A DNA stretch of 64,000 nt, from assembly GCA_014898425.1 (NCBI GenBank), contig RCSZ01000014.1:992001-1056000 (forward strand), read 5' to 3'. The translations under genes were made by a program, and so were the position numbers. Positions 1-13,266 of the stretch are shown here, in pieces. The DNA is from Botryotinia globosa. Lineage: Eukaryota; Ascomycota; Leotiomycetes; Helotiales; Sclerotiniaceae. Within the stretch, counting starts at the first letter, position 1; every line of letters starts with the position of its first letter. The notes under the pieces are model-generated. The model was given only the letters and a program-made list of their open reading frames with translations, did not search any database and was not told the DNA's origin.

Positions 1-892
1 GGATGTTTTGATAGACACCCAATATGACACTAATCCACTCCCAGATTGAACTACAACCACTTCCTGATCAAAGAAGTTGCGGGATACCTCATTCATCCTA
101 GTATCCCCACGCATCAAACCAATCTACGAATCGCAGATGTAGGGACTGGAACCGGGTAGGTAGTCAAATCAATCAATCCCCACACCATGCATACCAACCC
201 TCCCCTCCCCTCCCCATCCAACCCCCCTACAAATACTAACCCCCCTCCCCAACACCAGAATATAGGCCTGTGAATGATCCGGATGCGAAGCCTCTGTTGC
301 GGAAATTGCTTTCGCTGTTGAGTAAGTGGGGATTGTGTTTGGGTTTCTGTCTTGAACTTGCGGGGTTGGGAACGGGAAACTTGTGACGTCTCGTGAACTG
401 ATAAGTTACGTGGGAATGTATAGCCCGGGGGCTATTTACAGTGGATGGAACCGTTGCCGCTGGCTGCGGAAGTGGTGGTGATGCAGGAAGGATCGGTAAC
501 GACGACTGCGTCGGAGAGACTTTGTAATACATTTCATAAGCCAAAGCCAGATGGTGAATATGGATGGGTGAGAAGAATCCGATTTTCAGACAAAGTTAAT
601 CTAAGATAAGATATTAATTCTGACATAGGTGGGTTGAGGGGTTGAAAGCTCTTTTTGAAGAAGGACTTGTGGATGTATCCCGTAATCGGCAATATGGCCT
701 AATTATCTCCGTCCTCTTTGGTCACAGAGCTCTATGGCTGCTACCGCAGATATGATGGCGAAAAGCGATGCTTATGATATGATGGGAAGTGGGATGGGGA
801 TGAATTTGCAGAGGACTTGGAGAGAGAAAGCGCGAATGGGGTTGCGGTGGATACGCCTTTTCAATGCGTTGTTGGTCGTAAGATGTGATTGA
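1..892 (+). pseudogene. LaeA/UMTA-type SAM methyltransferase, 5'-truncated by window edge and apparently degraded
   Basis: Family: fungal class I methyltransferases related to LaeA. The first exon piece (from about 46) reads LNYNHFLIKEVAGYL followed by IADVGTGTG, the SAM-binding motif I. The next recognisable piece (about 262-313) reads NDPDAKPLLRKLLSLL, the segment just before the conserved LLKPGGYLQW motif, whose PGGYLQWME part is at about 424-450. About 80-90 residues normally lie between motif I and this segment, but only about 105 bp do here. Splice phases do not fit: the intron after motif I has no acceptor restoring frame, and just upstream of the PGGYLQW codons there is no phase-compatible AG. 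After the first acceptor the codons read ATA TAG where the family has Ile-Trp. The 3' part (to TGA at 890-892) still reads WVEGLKALFEEGL. The family call is fairly firm. Pseudogene status is inferred; mis-assembly is the alternative. Confidence 0.55.
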
Positions 893-1784
893 GATTTGTG
901 TTTCTATGCTATCGATCTAAGATGCGATGGTTTATTATCATTGAGAGATTTGCTTCGAGTCAAGATTCATGAATCTTCGTCGTAGGTAGATATCTCTTTC
1001 TCGCGAAGTAGACCACACGCACTTGCGCGGGAAAAAGATCAATTCGCCACCAAAACCATACAGACATATGCCCATCTCTGCTATCAAATGCCAATCTCTC
1101 GTCCTCTTCAAGACTCCCAAAGCCAATCGACTGCGGTGCTATAAGATCCATATCATTGCCTCAGGAATTGATTTCAACCTCAATCAGAAATCCTGAAAGA
1201 AACGTTCCGTCCCAGTTCAGCTCAGCTCAGCTCAGCTCAAGCACCGTCACGATTCACGATTCACAACTCACGATTTACAATCCATCATTCCCAACCGCCC
1301 ATCCTTTCCAATTTCCTCCCCAAAGTCCCGAGCAACAGATTCACACTTTTAGACTTTTAGACTTTTGGACATCCATCCATCAAATATGTCTCGAAGCGGA
1401 TTACAACCTCCTAGTGTCTGACCACACCACAAGTATACACCTCTAGGCTCTAGCATATATACTAATTCCCTAAACAATTAACTCTCCCAACCTTTAACCT
1501 TTATTGAAAAGTTTAAATCGCCCATTTTACCTACTTGGGTAGCAGCCGGCACGCAAACTATACTAGACACTGGTCTCGAGCCGGTGTCAGGTAGATACTA
1601 AGACTCGTCGGTTAGGTCGAGCCTACGAAGTATAACTTGGAACTCCCAATTCGAAGGCTGGTAATATCACATTTATTCCTCTTTGGGAACAAGAAATAAG
1701 GAATCAAAAGATAAACAAGATTTGAATTTATAGTAATAATCTACAGAAAAAGATGATGAAAAGAACAAAAGAATCACCCACGCA

Positions 1785-1860
1785 AATCCAATCCAATCCA
1801 ATCCAATCCAATCCAATCCAATCCAATCCAATCCAATCCAATCCAATCCAATCCAATCCA
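1785..1860. repeat. pentanucleotide microsatellite (AATCC)n, about 15 copies
   Basis: An uninterrupted run of the 5-bp unit AATCC covers 76 bp. A 5-bp unit shifts frame at every copy, so ORFs across it on the minus strand (repeating Leu-Asp-Trp-Ile-Gly) are artefacts of the repeat. Confidence 0.95.
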
Positions 1861-2298
1861 GATCCCAAAGAATAAGTTCTCTCCATCTCCATTTCCATTG
1901 ATCCAACCTCCTCTCTCCCCTCCGTCTTCCCCGGAACCTCCTCACCCAAGAAGTCTCAATCGTGAATCACAAACTCATCACAAAACGACTCATCATATAC
2001 ACACCTCAAACATCATCTTCCTCTTTCCCCGGCCGGTAAGAAAGCAAGGTAGAGAGAGTAAGCTTACCTCCACCCGTTACAACTCCCCAACTTCCCAACG
2101 GCAATTTCCTCTTTTCCTGTCGGTACTTACTTGCTTACTTGCCGTTTTCCATACAGTAGTAGCACTTCATCGACTCCACTATCTATCTATCGTAAGTGAT
2201 TAATCAATCTATCCATCCATCCCATACAATATGATACTCTGTACAGACATACTATACCCAAGCCAAGGACCAGCCAGCCAGCCAGACCAGCCAACCAA

Positions 2299-2352
2299 TC
2301 CATGACCATGACCATAACCATGACCATGACCATGCCCATGCCCATGCCCATC
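2299..2352. repeat. imperfect hexanucleotide repeat (CCATGA/CCATGC)
   Basis: Eight to nine hexamers alternate CCATGA, CCATAA and CCATGC. No gene association is visible. Confidence 0.85.
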
Positions 2353-3127
2353 CATGATTTCATACATTTCAATTCCACACCTCTCGAACGTTTGATATTC
2401 ATCCGATCCTCGTATCACCCTAGCATCTATCTCCCAGATTCTCCCTACATATTACTAACCATCGAACTAACCACCTCCCCTCCGAGACTCATCTCGCCTT
2501 CATTTCGAAACCCTCGGAAAGATTCTAGAACAAGGACTAGGATGCCGACTAGTACGTATACCCAAATGAATAAACCGATCCCTGTCCACTGTATTCCAAT
2601 TTCCATGCCACTTCGTTATCTCCAAAGCACATTGCTTGCTTGCTTTAACGTTTCCCAAATTTAACCGTCCAGAGTACTTGCAGAGTAGCAGAGCTCCCCA
2701 CGTTGTCAAGCCAACAACATCAACAAAACACACGATACGAGACGAAGAAAATGATAGGCAAATTGGATCATCAAAGTCCATCGTGAATGAGAGGGTGCGA
2801 TCCACTTGGGTTCCGGTGATCAATGCCGCGTCGGTACGATGTATGTGTTTAATATGTATGTGACCAGAACCAGCAACATGGAAGTTAGATACCTAGCTGG
2901 CTGCTGGAGGTAGTTGATTTGTAATATCACATCACATCGTGGCACATCATGGCATATGATAATCATATCGCGTAGACAGAGAAAAGGAGGTGGTTGGGAG
3001 TTTCCATTTCGTGGAATGATCCGGCCGTTGAAATTTATCATGTGCGATTTACGAGGGAGCTTCAAGGGAGGGATTATGGAAGATGTCCCGCGATGGATAG
3101 AAGCTAGGTGGCACGTATACTTCTTAC

Positions 3128-3190
3128 GATATGCTACGATATGGTATGATATGGTATGATATGGTATGATATGAATGATATGAATGATAT
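3128..3190. repeat. ATGGTATGAT-type tandem repeat
   Basis: Three near-perfect decamer copies (ATATGGTATG) pass into ATATGAATG copies, in AT-rich spacer without a gene. Confidence 0.85.
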
Positions 3191-6116
3191 GATGGGATGA
3201 AAGATTCTGGAAGTGCTGGGTATTAGATTACATAGATATCTACAGATTAAATTATATGGTAATAGATATTGATGTATCGAATGTACATGCTATATTTGCA
3301 AGCTATGTATGTACTCACTCCATAGTACCTAAGTTTCTAAGGGTCTAGAGAATAAGAAGAATTTATTAGAGTTCAGGATTTAGACTCTAGGGTCTAAGTG
3401 AGGGTTATATACTTATTACTACTCTATACTCACACTACTATGAGTACACTATATTATAATCATACACTACAAATTTCAAAAACAGCCTTAAAGATACACC
3501 AAGCTACCCATACCAGCCCTCCAAAAGTATAACAACTCTTTGAAAAGTAGAAACTAGAACTGGAATCAAAACTACACATCTAGACATCTAGAATCTAGAT
3601 ACCTACCTACCCTCTTGAACCAGAACCAGAACACACATATACATGTATCCAAACTAAACTGCATACACATACCAATCATTATACTCCAAAAAAAACACAA
3701 ATACACCTGCAGTAGGCTCAGTAGGCTCACTCGCCACAGTAGCCATAATACTCCCCTAGCGTCCCATCCTCCCAACTCCCATCCTCCCAACTCCCATCCT
3801 CCCAACTCCCCAGTTCCCAAAGTATGGTGGTATACATATGTATATGTACGCAAGTACTATATCCATCCATCCATCCATCCATCCACCCATCCATGCATCA
3901 TCGACCCTGAAGATCTCTCCCACTTCCACATTTCACAATACATTCCACATTCCACATGCATCCTAGAACCTATCCTACCCTACCCTATCCTACCCTATAG
4001 CTATCTGATAGCTATCTATGTGCCCTGAAACCTATCCTATAGCTATAACATATCCCATGGAAGTTGAACGATACACCCATCGTATCTACCTAGGTACATA
4101 CTACATACATACCCATAGTCCATCCACACATCCACACACCCATAGTCCATCCACACATCCACACACCCATAGCTACATCCAATATGCATATTCAATATCC
4201 AATATCCTTCAACCCAAAGCGCAAAACAAGAAACAAGAAACAAGAAACCTAATGCAAGATCAAGATCGATCAAGGATCTCACCAACATCCACATCCACAT
4301 CATCCACACACATCTACATCCACATCCATTCACCCAAGCTCTTCCCTTCCCTTCCCTTCCCCTACACCCTACAAGATCCAGAGGGGCAAACAAAAAAAAT
4401 CCTTTCCTCCCCTCTTCCCTTCCCTCTTCCCTCTTCCCTCCATCCATCCATCCCTCCATCCCGGAGTTCCTCCCATGCTATCCGTCGCCCCGTTGCTCAT
4501 TCACTCACTCCACTTTGGCGATCATTACATATCGTATCATATTATATCACACTATACTATACTACACTGCACTACACTACACTATACTACACTACATTAT
4601 TCTATCCTATTCTATTCATGATTCTACCCCAATACTAATACAACGAGTCAATTCACCATCTAATCTAGTTCACCATTCAGACTCCAGATCTCAGTTCATC
4701 ATCCATAGACCCATAGACTTTAGAGTGAAGAGGAAAAGCCTGGTTTAACACATACGACATCACATCACGTTATTGATTCACACACAGATGATAGATGAAA
4801 TAATACAATTCACGCGCAAGCAACTAAGATATGAACAACTCAATAAGATCAGGTGAAAGGAAAAAGAAGGCGACGCTATCGCGCCCAATTTTTGATTTCC
4901 AGCTACACACACACAAGACAAACTACTCTATCTGTCCCCCCCTTCTTGCTCATCATCCCATTGAACCCCCTCCCCTCCTCTACACATTCGCCACTAATCT
5001 ATATACAGGATCCCCAGCCTCCCTCCCCAACGATCTTGAAAATCTCTTCCCCATCCATCTACCTTCCGACACACCTCACCCATATCTATCTACTCCTAAA
5101 ATCTCTGCCATTTCCTCCCTCTTCCATGAAAGTGACATACCGCCCAGCAGTTTCAATCGAGGTATCTTCCAACCTCAATAGCCAACACAGCACAAGAGCG
5201 ATGACGTCCTTTCTTTCCAAGTCCTCCAACCATGCATGAAAGCACAGCCAATTCTTCCTAGGACCTTCCCTCCTGATATCTAGGAACGAGGATCTTCCCC
5301 AGAAAATCCCTTCCTGCAGCAAATCTCTAAATGTGCCGTCCCAGGATAGCCCTAACCAGATATGTACGACAAAAGAAAGACAAAAGGAACAAGGAAACTG
5401 TTATAATTAAGTAGATGTACCATCCCCGCCACAATTGTGCATACCCTTAGAAACCCCTTCCTCTGCCCGTCCAGCCAGAGCCGCAAATCCCAGATCCCTT
5501 TCCCCATATCCCGTGCCCGTATTTTTTTGGTGAAGCTGGTCTTGAAAACATGTGAGTTGTACAGTAATGTGCGACCAATGTAGAATAAACAGATTCACAT
5601 CCCCCAATTAACTGCCGCCACGTGGCTCGCCTGAAAATCAACATTGACCCTGAAAAATAGGAAAACAATAACATGTATGTAATTCGGTCCTGGCATTCAA
5701 TTGAATTTGCTACAGGCCACATCCATAGAAAAATTTGATGACAAATGAGATATTGTTTGAGTGCTGTGAAGCAATTTTTTTCCATTGAATCTTCGGAAAA
5801 TAGAATTTAGTGCAGTCTATGAAGGGGTATTTAGAAGACGAGAAAAAATGATGAACACTAAGAAGCGCTTCTATAGGCGCGACTATGCTCAGGGGTATGA
5901 AGCTGGAAAATAAAATCAAAAGAAGGTTTCGATATCAACATTAAACGCCGCAGATGAACTCGCTAGACCCAGCTGTGCTGGTGTATAGTAAACTGATGAC
6001 ACAAAGAACGTTTGAACAAAAAACTGACCCCGCCATATATCTCCCAAACACCATGCAATGTAGATACCCCGAAACTTTTCCTCCAAGTATTTTACAGATT
6101 GACGATAGAGGATCGT

Positions 6117-8553
6117 CTAGAATCGATTTTGTGCCGCGAATATACTAGCAGCAGCAGATGCTGCCCACTCATTTTCCTCATAATCGTATGGTGGTGTCGA
6201 GGATTGCTTGCTAGATCCATGATTTTTTGGAGTTGGCGAAGCATTGTTTGAACCTTGGCCAAAGAGTACCGAATTACCATTAGCGGACGGGGAGGGCGTA
6301 GGGTATGGATTTAGACCAGTATTACTATGTGATTGTCTCAAGGGTTGTCGATGATCGGTTTGTACTGAATTTCCACGTTTCACGATTTTTTTCGTGGAAA
6401 TTGAAGCTTCGTCAAGCAATTCGTCTTCCTCATCCGGAGTCTCGTATTGTTGAACTCCTGGAATTTGGCTCCTCCTGTTCCTCGTGGGTATCGGTGCAAC
6501 AGACCTTGGGATATCGGCAGTCGAACGCGGTGCTTGTTGATGAGGCACAGAGTGATGTCTCTTTAAAACACTACTTGGGTTGATTTGATGACTTGGTGGT
6601 ATAGGAGGGCAATTGGTACTTTGTGGTGAGTCCAAGTTTTGCTGTACGTTACGCAATGCCTTGTCTAGTGCCTCAGAAGAATCGACTTTTTGCGGAGCAG
6701 GACTCGCAGGCTGATTGCTATCCAACACCATCGACGATCGATTGCTCGACCACGGTCCGCATCCAGCCTGTGCTTCAAGGTCCATTGATTTTGGAGACAT
6801 AGGAGTTGTAGATTGTCGACCAGAGAACCTCCTCGCGCGCTTCCTTAAATGAGAAAAGAAACTTTCCTTGTGGCCACTTGGAGGAGATACTAGACCTGAA
6901 TTTCCATTCAGTGCCAGTTCAGCTTGCTGTCGATGGATTTCCGCATAATGATTCGTGCTCGAGGCAACTGATAATTGACGACCAATTTTCTTCGAACCTT
7001 TGTCATTTTGTCCAGAATAGAGATCATTGTACGATGAGGTTCTGCTGTTTGCTTGTGCTGTTGCGGTATCAGAGACTGGCGAGATTGGTTTAATTGTCGG
7101 TAAAATCGGCATTGGCGCTGCGTTAGTCGCTCCGGAAGCCCATGTTGACCGCTTTGCCGCAGGCTGACGTGTCTTAGCGACGGGGATTTCACTAATTGTA
7201 GCTGCAAGCACCGGTGAAGGTTTAGATGCCACGTTCTCTTTCTCCTTTGTTGGAATTGCTGCAGTGTTAGAATTATCATTTCGACCGATAAGGGATTTTC
7301 TAAACCAAGAAGGTTTTGCTGCTGCAGCCGGGGTGGCGTCAGAGAATTCCTTTGAGCTACGATAGCTTAGATCGGAATGTTTGCGACCTAGTATCCTGGA
7401 TGATGACTTGGGCCTTAATGGATCCACAGCATCAGTAAAAAATTCGTGAGCCATAGCCTGAGTCGATGTTGGGCGACTCTTAGGATCCCACATCAAACAC
7501 CACGTGACGAATTTTGCCAACGATGCTGGCCATTGAGGCGTCTGAAGAATCGTGTCCATGGAGTGTGGCGCCATTTTTGGGAATGAGAACCCAAGTTTGC
7601 CGGCCAGTCTCGTACCTTCTCTCCACTCACCTCCACCAACTCTCTCGCCAGCCTTGTTGTACCAGTTACCTGGACTACCCATGATTTCACACACCCTCCA
7701 GACCTGATCGACTTCGTTTCCTCCGGGGAATAAAGGTTTCAGAGTTGCAATCTCCACTGCCATAGCACCAATTGCCCAAATGTCCACTGGAGCCGAGTAC
7801 TCTCCTGCTCTTAACAATACTTCTGGCGCTCTGTACCATCTTGTTGATACATATGTTGTATAAGGCAACTTCGAATGAGTTTCCCGTGCAAGACCAAAGT
7901 CGGCAATCTTGACTGTGTAGGCTGGCGGTGTAGAAGGAGGAGTGACCATAGCAGAGTATCGTCGGAATGAGTTTCCTGAATCCTGTGCTGATGTGGAAAC
8001 GAGAATGTTTTCTGGTTTAATATCACGATGGAAGAACTGGTGAGCGTGAATATGCTCGAGTCCTTGCATGATTTGGAAGAGGATACTCTTGACACTAGAA
8101 ACATCCAGACACTTGTGGTCACGAGCCTTCATCAATTGATACAAGTTGCCATCCATGTACTCCATGGCAATATGTAACTTCTTCGTAAAAGGATCGAGAA
8201 ATATATCCAATGCTGGGACGAGGTGTGGGTGAGGTGGTAATGTCTTTAGAAATACGACTTCTCGTAGTTCTAGACATGGTTGAAACGATTCAAAAGTCTT
8301 CTTCATCGTCTTGATAGCAATCTATAGTTGTTTCGTCAGCTTTCACAATTCCTCAGTCGACTCTGTCTAAACTTACGATGGTCCCACGTCGAGCTACACT
8401 GGCTCCTGCCCCGCGTACTCGAGCTAGAACAACACTACCAAAGCTTCCATCCCCAATATCCTTCAATACTTCGAACCTGTCTTCCAACGCTTGTCCTTGT
8501 GAAGCTTGAGGGGTCGAAGACCCTCGGTGGGTTAAATCGTACGCGACTGTCAT
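6117..8553 (-). CDS. ime2: Ime2-family (RCK/MAK-like) meiosis-associated protein kinase
   Basis: Exons: complement(6117..8321, 8377..8553), 793 aa, one 55-bp intron with GTAAGT donor and CTATAG acceptor. The start at 8553 puts a short N-terminus before the Gly-rich loop GDGSFGSV (34-41); the intron falls just before IAIK (Lys63). HRDIKPEN is at about 157-164 and DFG at about 200-202. The activation loop carries TTY (about 214-216), giving the T-x-Y motif typical of the Ime2/MAK/ICK group, followed by STRWYRAPE. A Ser/Thr/Pro-rich insert of about 25 residues separates the catalytic loop from DFG. The kinase domain ends near 360; the remaining 430 residues are a disordered Ser/Pro/Asn-rich tail. 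Family role: control of meiosis and sexual development (yeast Ime2, Aspergillus ImeB, which also represses light-dependent mating). The gene is divergent from the Stc1-domain gene across 6.8 kb. Confidence 0.93.
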
Positions 8554-9810
8554 GTTTGTAGATCTAGTTTGAGGTATGTGTTGTAGTAAGGTATATATAT
8601 GTATTTGAATAATAAATGTTCGAATTAGATGACCGACAGTGAATACTGAATAAGATTGGCTATGTTAGCACGCCCTTTCGCCACGTTCGAGCATCAGATG
8701 CCGACCACAGTGAATGTCAGGAGATTTCACTTACCAATGCTGCCGCGTATATGGCTCTACGAGAGCTTTCTTACTTTAATCGGAGCATTCATGTAACGCA
8801 GCTGTCGGTGGTAGTGTAGGTAACGATCGAGATGATAACGATATGTTTTGGATGTCCTCCGTGAGATTGGAAATGAGTGAAGTAGCGAATTGAAAGATCA
8901 AAAAGTTGATCAGGTAGAGAGATGTAATGGGATGTCTGAGAAAGGGTCCAAGGGTAGGAAAGGAGCCGTTACCAAGAATCGGGAGTGCGGGTCTTGACCC
9001 GCTAGAGCAAGAAGACTTTCGACGATCAAATAGAAGGACGGACGACTCGTGACGTTTTTGGGTTAGTATTTGAATGATAGGAGAAGCTGTAATAGATCAA
9101 GGGCTTTTCGTAGTTTCTTGATGTGCGACGTGGGGGAGTCGATGGCTTGCTTGTTGTAGGTGGATATCGCAAGCGCATGAGAGTCAGTCCAAAAGGAAAG
9201 CACTGGCATGGGTTGCATGAACTTTGAATTGTCGAAACTACCAGGCCTTGAACGGTGGAAACTTGCAAGACCTCAAGCTTCGCGCTTTCTCTGGTTTATG
9301 TTTTATTAAGTTCCGCAAATCCTTCCAGAAGACAATCTTTGGGGCATGAACAGCTCGGGGGTGATGGTAATAACCAATTTCGCTAAGATCCACTTTGACA
9401 TCGAACAGTAGATTGGATCTTTTAGTAGTTCCTTCAAAGTTCAGGGGTATATGATGCCAGAAATGGGTGAGTCTCGAATGGATATTAGATGATTGGCATT
9501 ATTTGAATTGAATGATTTGTTCTCGTACCGGGATATAGTTGTAATGAATAAGGAGGGAGGAGGGAGGAGGCGTGTGGAAGGAAGAAGGGTCAGAAATGAA
9601 GGGTCTGTAAGTTGCGTGCGTATGTACGAATGGAACTGGACCGAAGTATGTATGGATTGTATGTACAGTATGTATGTACCAAGTAGCTAGCGAGCGAGTG
9701 ATTTTGAGAGGCTTCTCTTCTTCCTGTGCAATGCAGTGTTGTGGTTTGGGATTGCTGATGCTTGATTATGCTGGCTGACGGATTTATTTGAGGTTATGCG
9801 TGGAGGTGTG

Positions 9811-9892
9811 AGTGTGCGTGCGTGCGTGCGTGCGTGCGAGTGTACGGTATGGTATGTATGGTATGGAATGAATGAATGAATGAATGAATGAA
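9811..9892. repeat. GTGC and AATG tetranucleotide microsatellites
   Basis: A short GTGC array (about 9815-9837) is followed, after GTATGGTATG repeats, by a run of seven AATG units (about 9865-9892). It is non-coding. Confidence 0.85.
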
Positions 9893-12776
9893 TAATGGTA
9901 TGGGATGCTATGTACGTGTGGGAACTGATACTGCGAGTTACATGCGAGATTGTGGGGACTTGTCTCGAACAACACGATTGCTTCTTGTGATGCCAACACA
10001 GCGGCCGAGTAAAGAGAGTGATTATGCTGATTCGATGAGGATGCGGATTAATTCAACAATCAATGGTCTTTGGTGGCCCCGGGGAAGTTGATGGTTGATA
10101 CCTCAAAGTACCTAACGACTTCAAGTAATATCTCTCGGTCATGTACGAGTGTGGCCCACGGATTATCAACGGATTATTGAATCTTGATGTACGGAGTAAA
10201 GAAAAATGAATGAAGAGGGAGGGGCTTTAGAGGCGGGGCGGCCTTTGGGTCTTCTTCTTCTTCTTCTTCTTCTCTTTCCAATCAATCGAGGTTATATCAA
10301 AGGAAAGTTAAAAGGGTATTGATTCTTGAATCAGAATAGTGGATTGTGATGGAAAATAATGGATGGTGGATGGTGGATGGTGGATGATGGATCATCGATG
10401 GGCCATTTTATTAATTGTTTGGTGTTTGGTGTTTTTCTTGAAGCCAACGAGAGATACTGTAGCTAGATACGGAGTATGCAGAAGAAGATCAAAAAGGGCA
10501 GAAGAAAGCCCCTCAATTGCACTGAGCTAGTATCTCATCATGTACAATTCAATAACCATCATGGTCAATGTGCACACGAAGCTCCTCGGCCTTTTCTCTT
10601 GGGATCAATCAGCAAGGACAATACGATGGATGATACGGTTCAGATCCCAAGAATGTGAGGCCGCGATGAAATTCGAGGCGTTGGAGGGTGACACTGATAA
10701 GAAAGGAAAGAAAAGACGTGTGGTGTTGTGTTGTGTTGGAACTTGGATGTGACTTTGAGAGGTGGGAGGCAAATGAGAAGAGAGAGTGAAGTGTGATTGA
10801 AGCTTAGTGGTTGAGGTGTCAAGACTCAAGATTGACTTCCGATAACTATCTACGTAGTATCTACGTAGTATCTCCGTAGTATCTACTTATTAGTATCTAC
10901 CCAGCTAGCTACCTACCTTTGTTTAACATCCGCAGTAGTAGTGCTCACTGGCCCGGTGCACCGTGGTAATTACCTACCTCGCAGTTGATATCTTGGAGTT
11001 CAGCCAGAGATATAGAGATATTCTAATTCAAAGACTTCCATTCCCGTCAAGGGAATCCTCCACCGTCGCAGACCACCAGGTGAACTCACAGTAGGTACGG
11101 TAAGTACTCTGTAATTGGAACTTGGAAGCCATTCAGAAAGTTGACCAGTTCACCAGCTCACCAGCTCACCAGTTCACCAACCCTCTTCACACTTGGCTAT
11201 CTATCACATCATTATCACAAGACCATCTGTAATTACAGATCGACCACATCCCTCCAAACCCAAAATCTATCACCATGGCATCAAAGCTTACCTATTTCGA
11301 TAGATGGATGGATTGGATGGATGGATTGGATTACACTGATTGATTGATTGATTGATTGATTCATTCCCATTCCTTTCCCATGTTTCCCCCCAAACTCGGA
11401 TTGTCAATGCATACCATACCATACCGTACATACCTACCTAACCTCTCCTATGATATACATACTGACGAGGCTATTCCTCCTCCATACAATTGAACTTCAA
11501 GATACCGCGGGAAATCAATCAATTACATTTGCACGGTACAGGTACAGGTACAGGCACAGGTACAGGTACAGGTGAGAGGGAAATGCAGCCGTTGTTCTAT
11601 GGAGTCAATAGCAGTGCTTATTCCGTAATCAATCGTACAGACAAATACTGTAAATATGCACTTGGTGCCTCCTCGAGTCATGCAGTGAGTTTTACCCTTC
11701 ACTTCCTCTTCTTCATATTATATACCATCTATACCAAATCAAATTAAATCAAATCAAATCAACATTCATTTTATTTCGCCGTAACCTCTTTTCGTCTGCT
11801 CCAGAGTCTAATAAATGCTACTCCGTACACTCCCAATTTAGGGTAACCAGTTACATTTACCTGCCCCCTTCATTTTAGCGTCCCCAGCACCAGCACTGCA
11901 GGTCTGCAACGAGTCAATGACAGGTTCCAACCCAAAATCTTTATTTTCATCACCAGCCATCCACACACGTAGGTGCATTTCGGTGTCAGAGGCACGCTGG
12001 AACAACTGCCGATTCTGCAAGTTGCGATTCTAGAAATATCTCGAGAAGAATTGGGACTGAAGCATACGAAGTACATAGCGTTGGGGCTGTGACCATCAAG
12101 GACGAGCACATGTCAAAGGAAACATCACCACATTACTTGATCAAATACGTATGTCGAGCCGGAATACCTACCTAGGACCTACCACCTACACCTGCAGTTA
12201 GAGTTTTTTCTCAAAAATAGGGGAAATCCCGTCACCCTCCCTCGGAGAACAAGTGGGAAGGAAGTTGGGAGAAGAAAATGTCGGAAGATTCATATTATTA
12301 ATGCCTGCTCCATTGGTGAACAATGTCAATGCGTCCAGTCAGAATAAATCATCACTCCAATCCACTAATATATCTCATAATTTATCATCCGAACCATTCG
12401 TGAGTCGTGTTGCGCCGCCCCGTGTATAAATCTTCCATATACATTATAATCCCATGTATGATGTCTACGCCGTATACATGTTAAATCGGGTTTCGTGCCA
12501 TCAATGCAAGACTGTCCGAGAGTAGGCTCGTTCGTTGAACTTGTATACATGCCTAACTGGATAAGATTCAGAGAATTAGGACTCTCATACCGCTATGGCC
12601 TTGGCAAAGAGAAACTATCTAATGAAAGACAAGATGATCTAGTGGTGTTTTGTGCACCCTATGTTGTGTATGCAATCCATTACAGTGACCCAATTCAAGC
12701 AAGCATCCAGCCTGGGAATGTTTTACTTCCCCCAAATAACATGACGGAAGCTGACTGCGCGTATCATGGATTCATG

Positions 12777-12791
12777 AAAAAAAAAAAAAAA
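12777..12791 (+). repeat. 15-bp A-run, possible retroposition tail
   Basis: Fifteen consecutive A in otherwise mixed sequence, preceded by 99 open codons. It could be a 3' tail left by a retroposed transcript or a simple slippage tract. I found no flanking target-site duplication beyond short CATGG matches. Confidence 0.5.
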
Positions 12792-13266
12792 TGAACATGG
12801 CAAATGGACTGACTGTGTTTATTTTGGCCTGTTGCAATTTTTCACTTGATACATCGTGCTTCATGTAAGACTTTTATCTACCTATCTAGTTATCATTCAT
12901 CTGGGGCTTTATACGAAGAATACCCGTCCCAATGGGTATCAGTAACACCATCCGCGCGCGCCCCTTTCTTCTCTTTACCATTTTGAAAAACCTTCTTCAG
13001 ACTTTTGACAAAGTGACAGTTGACAGCCCATTTTGTCTTAGTCCTCACGATTAACTTGCCCTATCCTTGCCCGCTCTTGTGGGCATGGTTCGGGTATCAT
13101 TCTCCACTAAACGTGGTCTTCTGGGTCTACGATTTTAGCTCTCCCGGCTTCCGCTGTCGACGGTTCCAAAAGCTATCGATGGGCCGGCACGCTTTTTGGC
13201 TTGAAAATTTGTTCGAGGAGGCTGGGAGGCTGGGAGTCAGGTTTTAATGTGTGAAAACGGTAGAGT

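Larger units (their letters stand above)
893..6116. other. gene-free spacer rich in simple repeats
   Basis: I find no supportable gene here. ORFs are short, low in complexity and mostly translate microsatellites. The stretch holds CAGCT repeats (about 1216-1239), the AATCC array (1785-1860), CCATGA-type hexamers (about 2299-2352), ATGGTATGAT-type repeats (3128-3190), three copies of a 14-15 bp CT-rich unit (about 3766-3812), and many CCAT and TACAC tracts between 3860 and 4620. The last several hundred bases are probably the 3' flank of the kinase gene. Confidence 0.5.

Noticed and set aside
1673..1949. Minus-strand ORFs of 73-90 codons
   Set aside because: They are driven by the AATCC pentamer array, which stays open in several frames.
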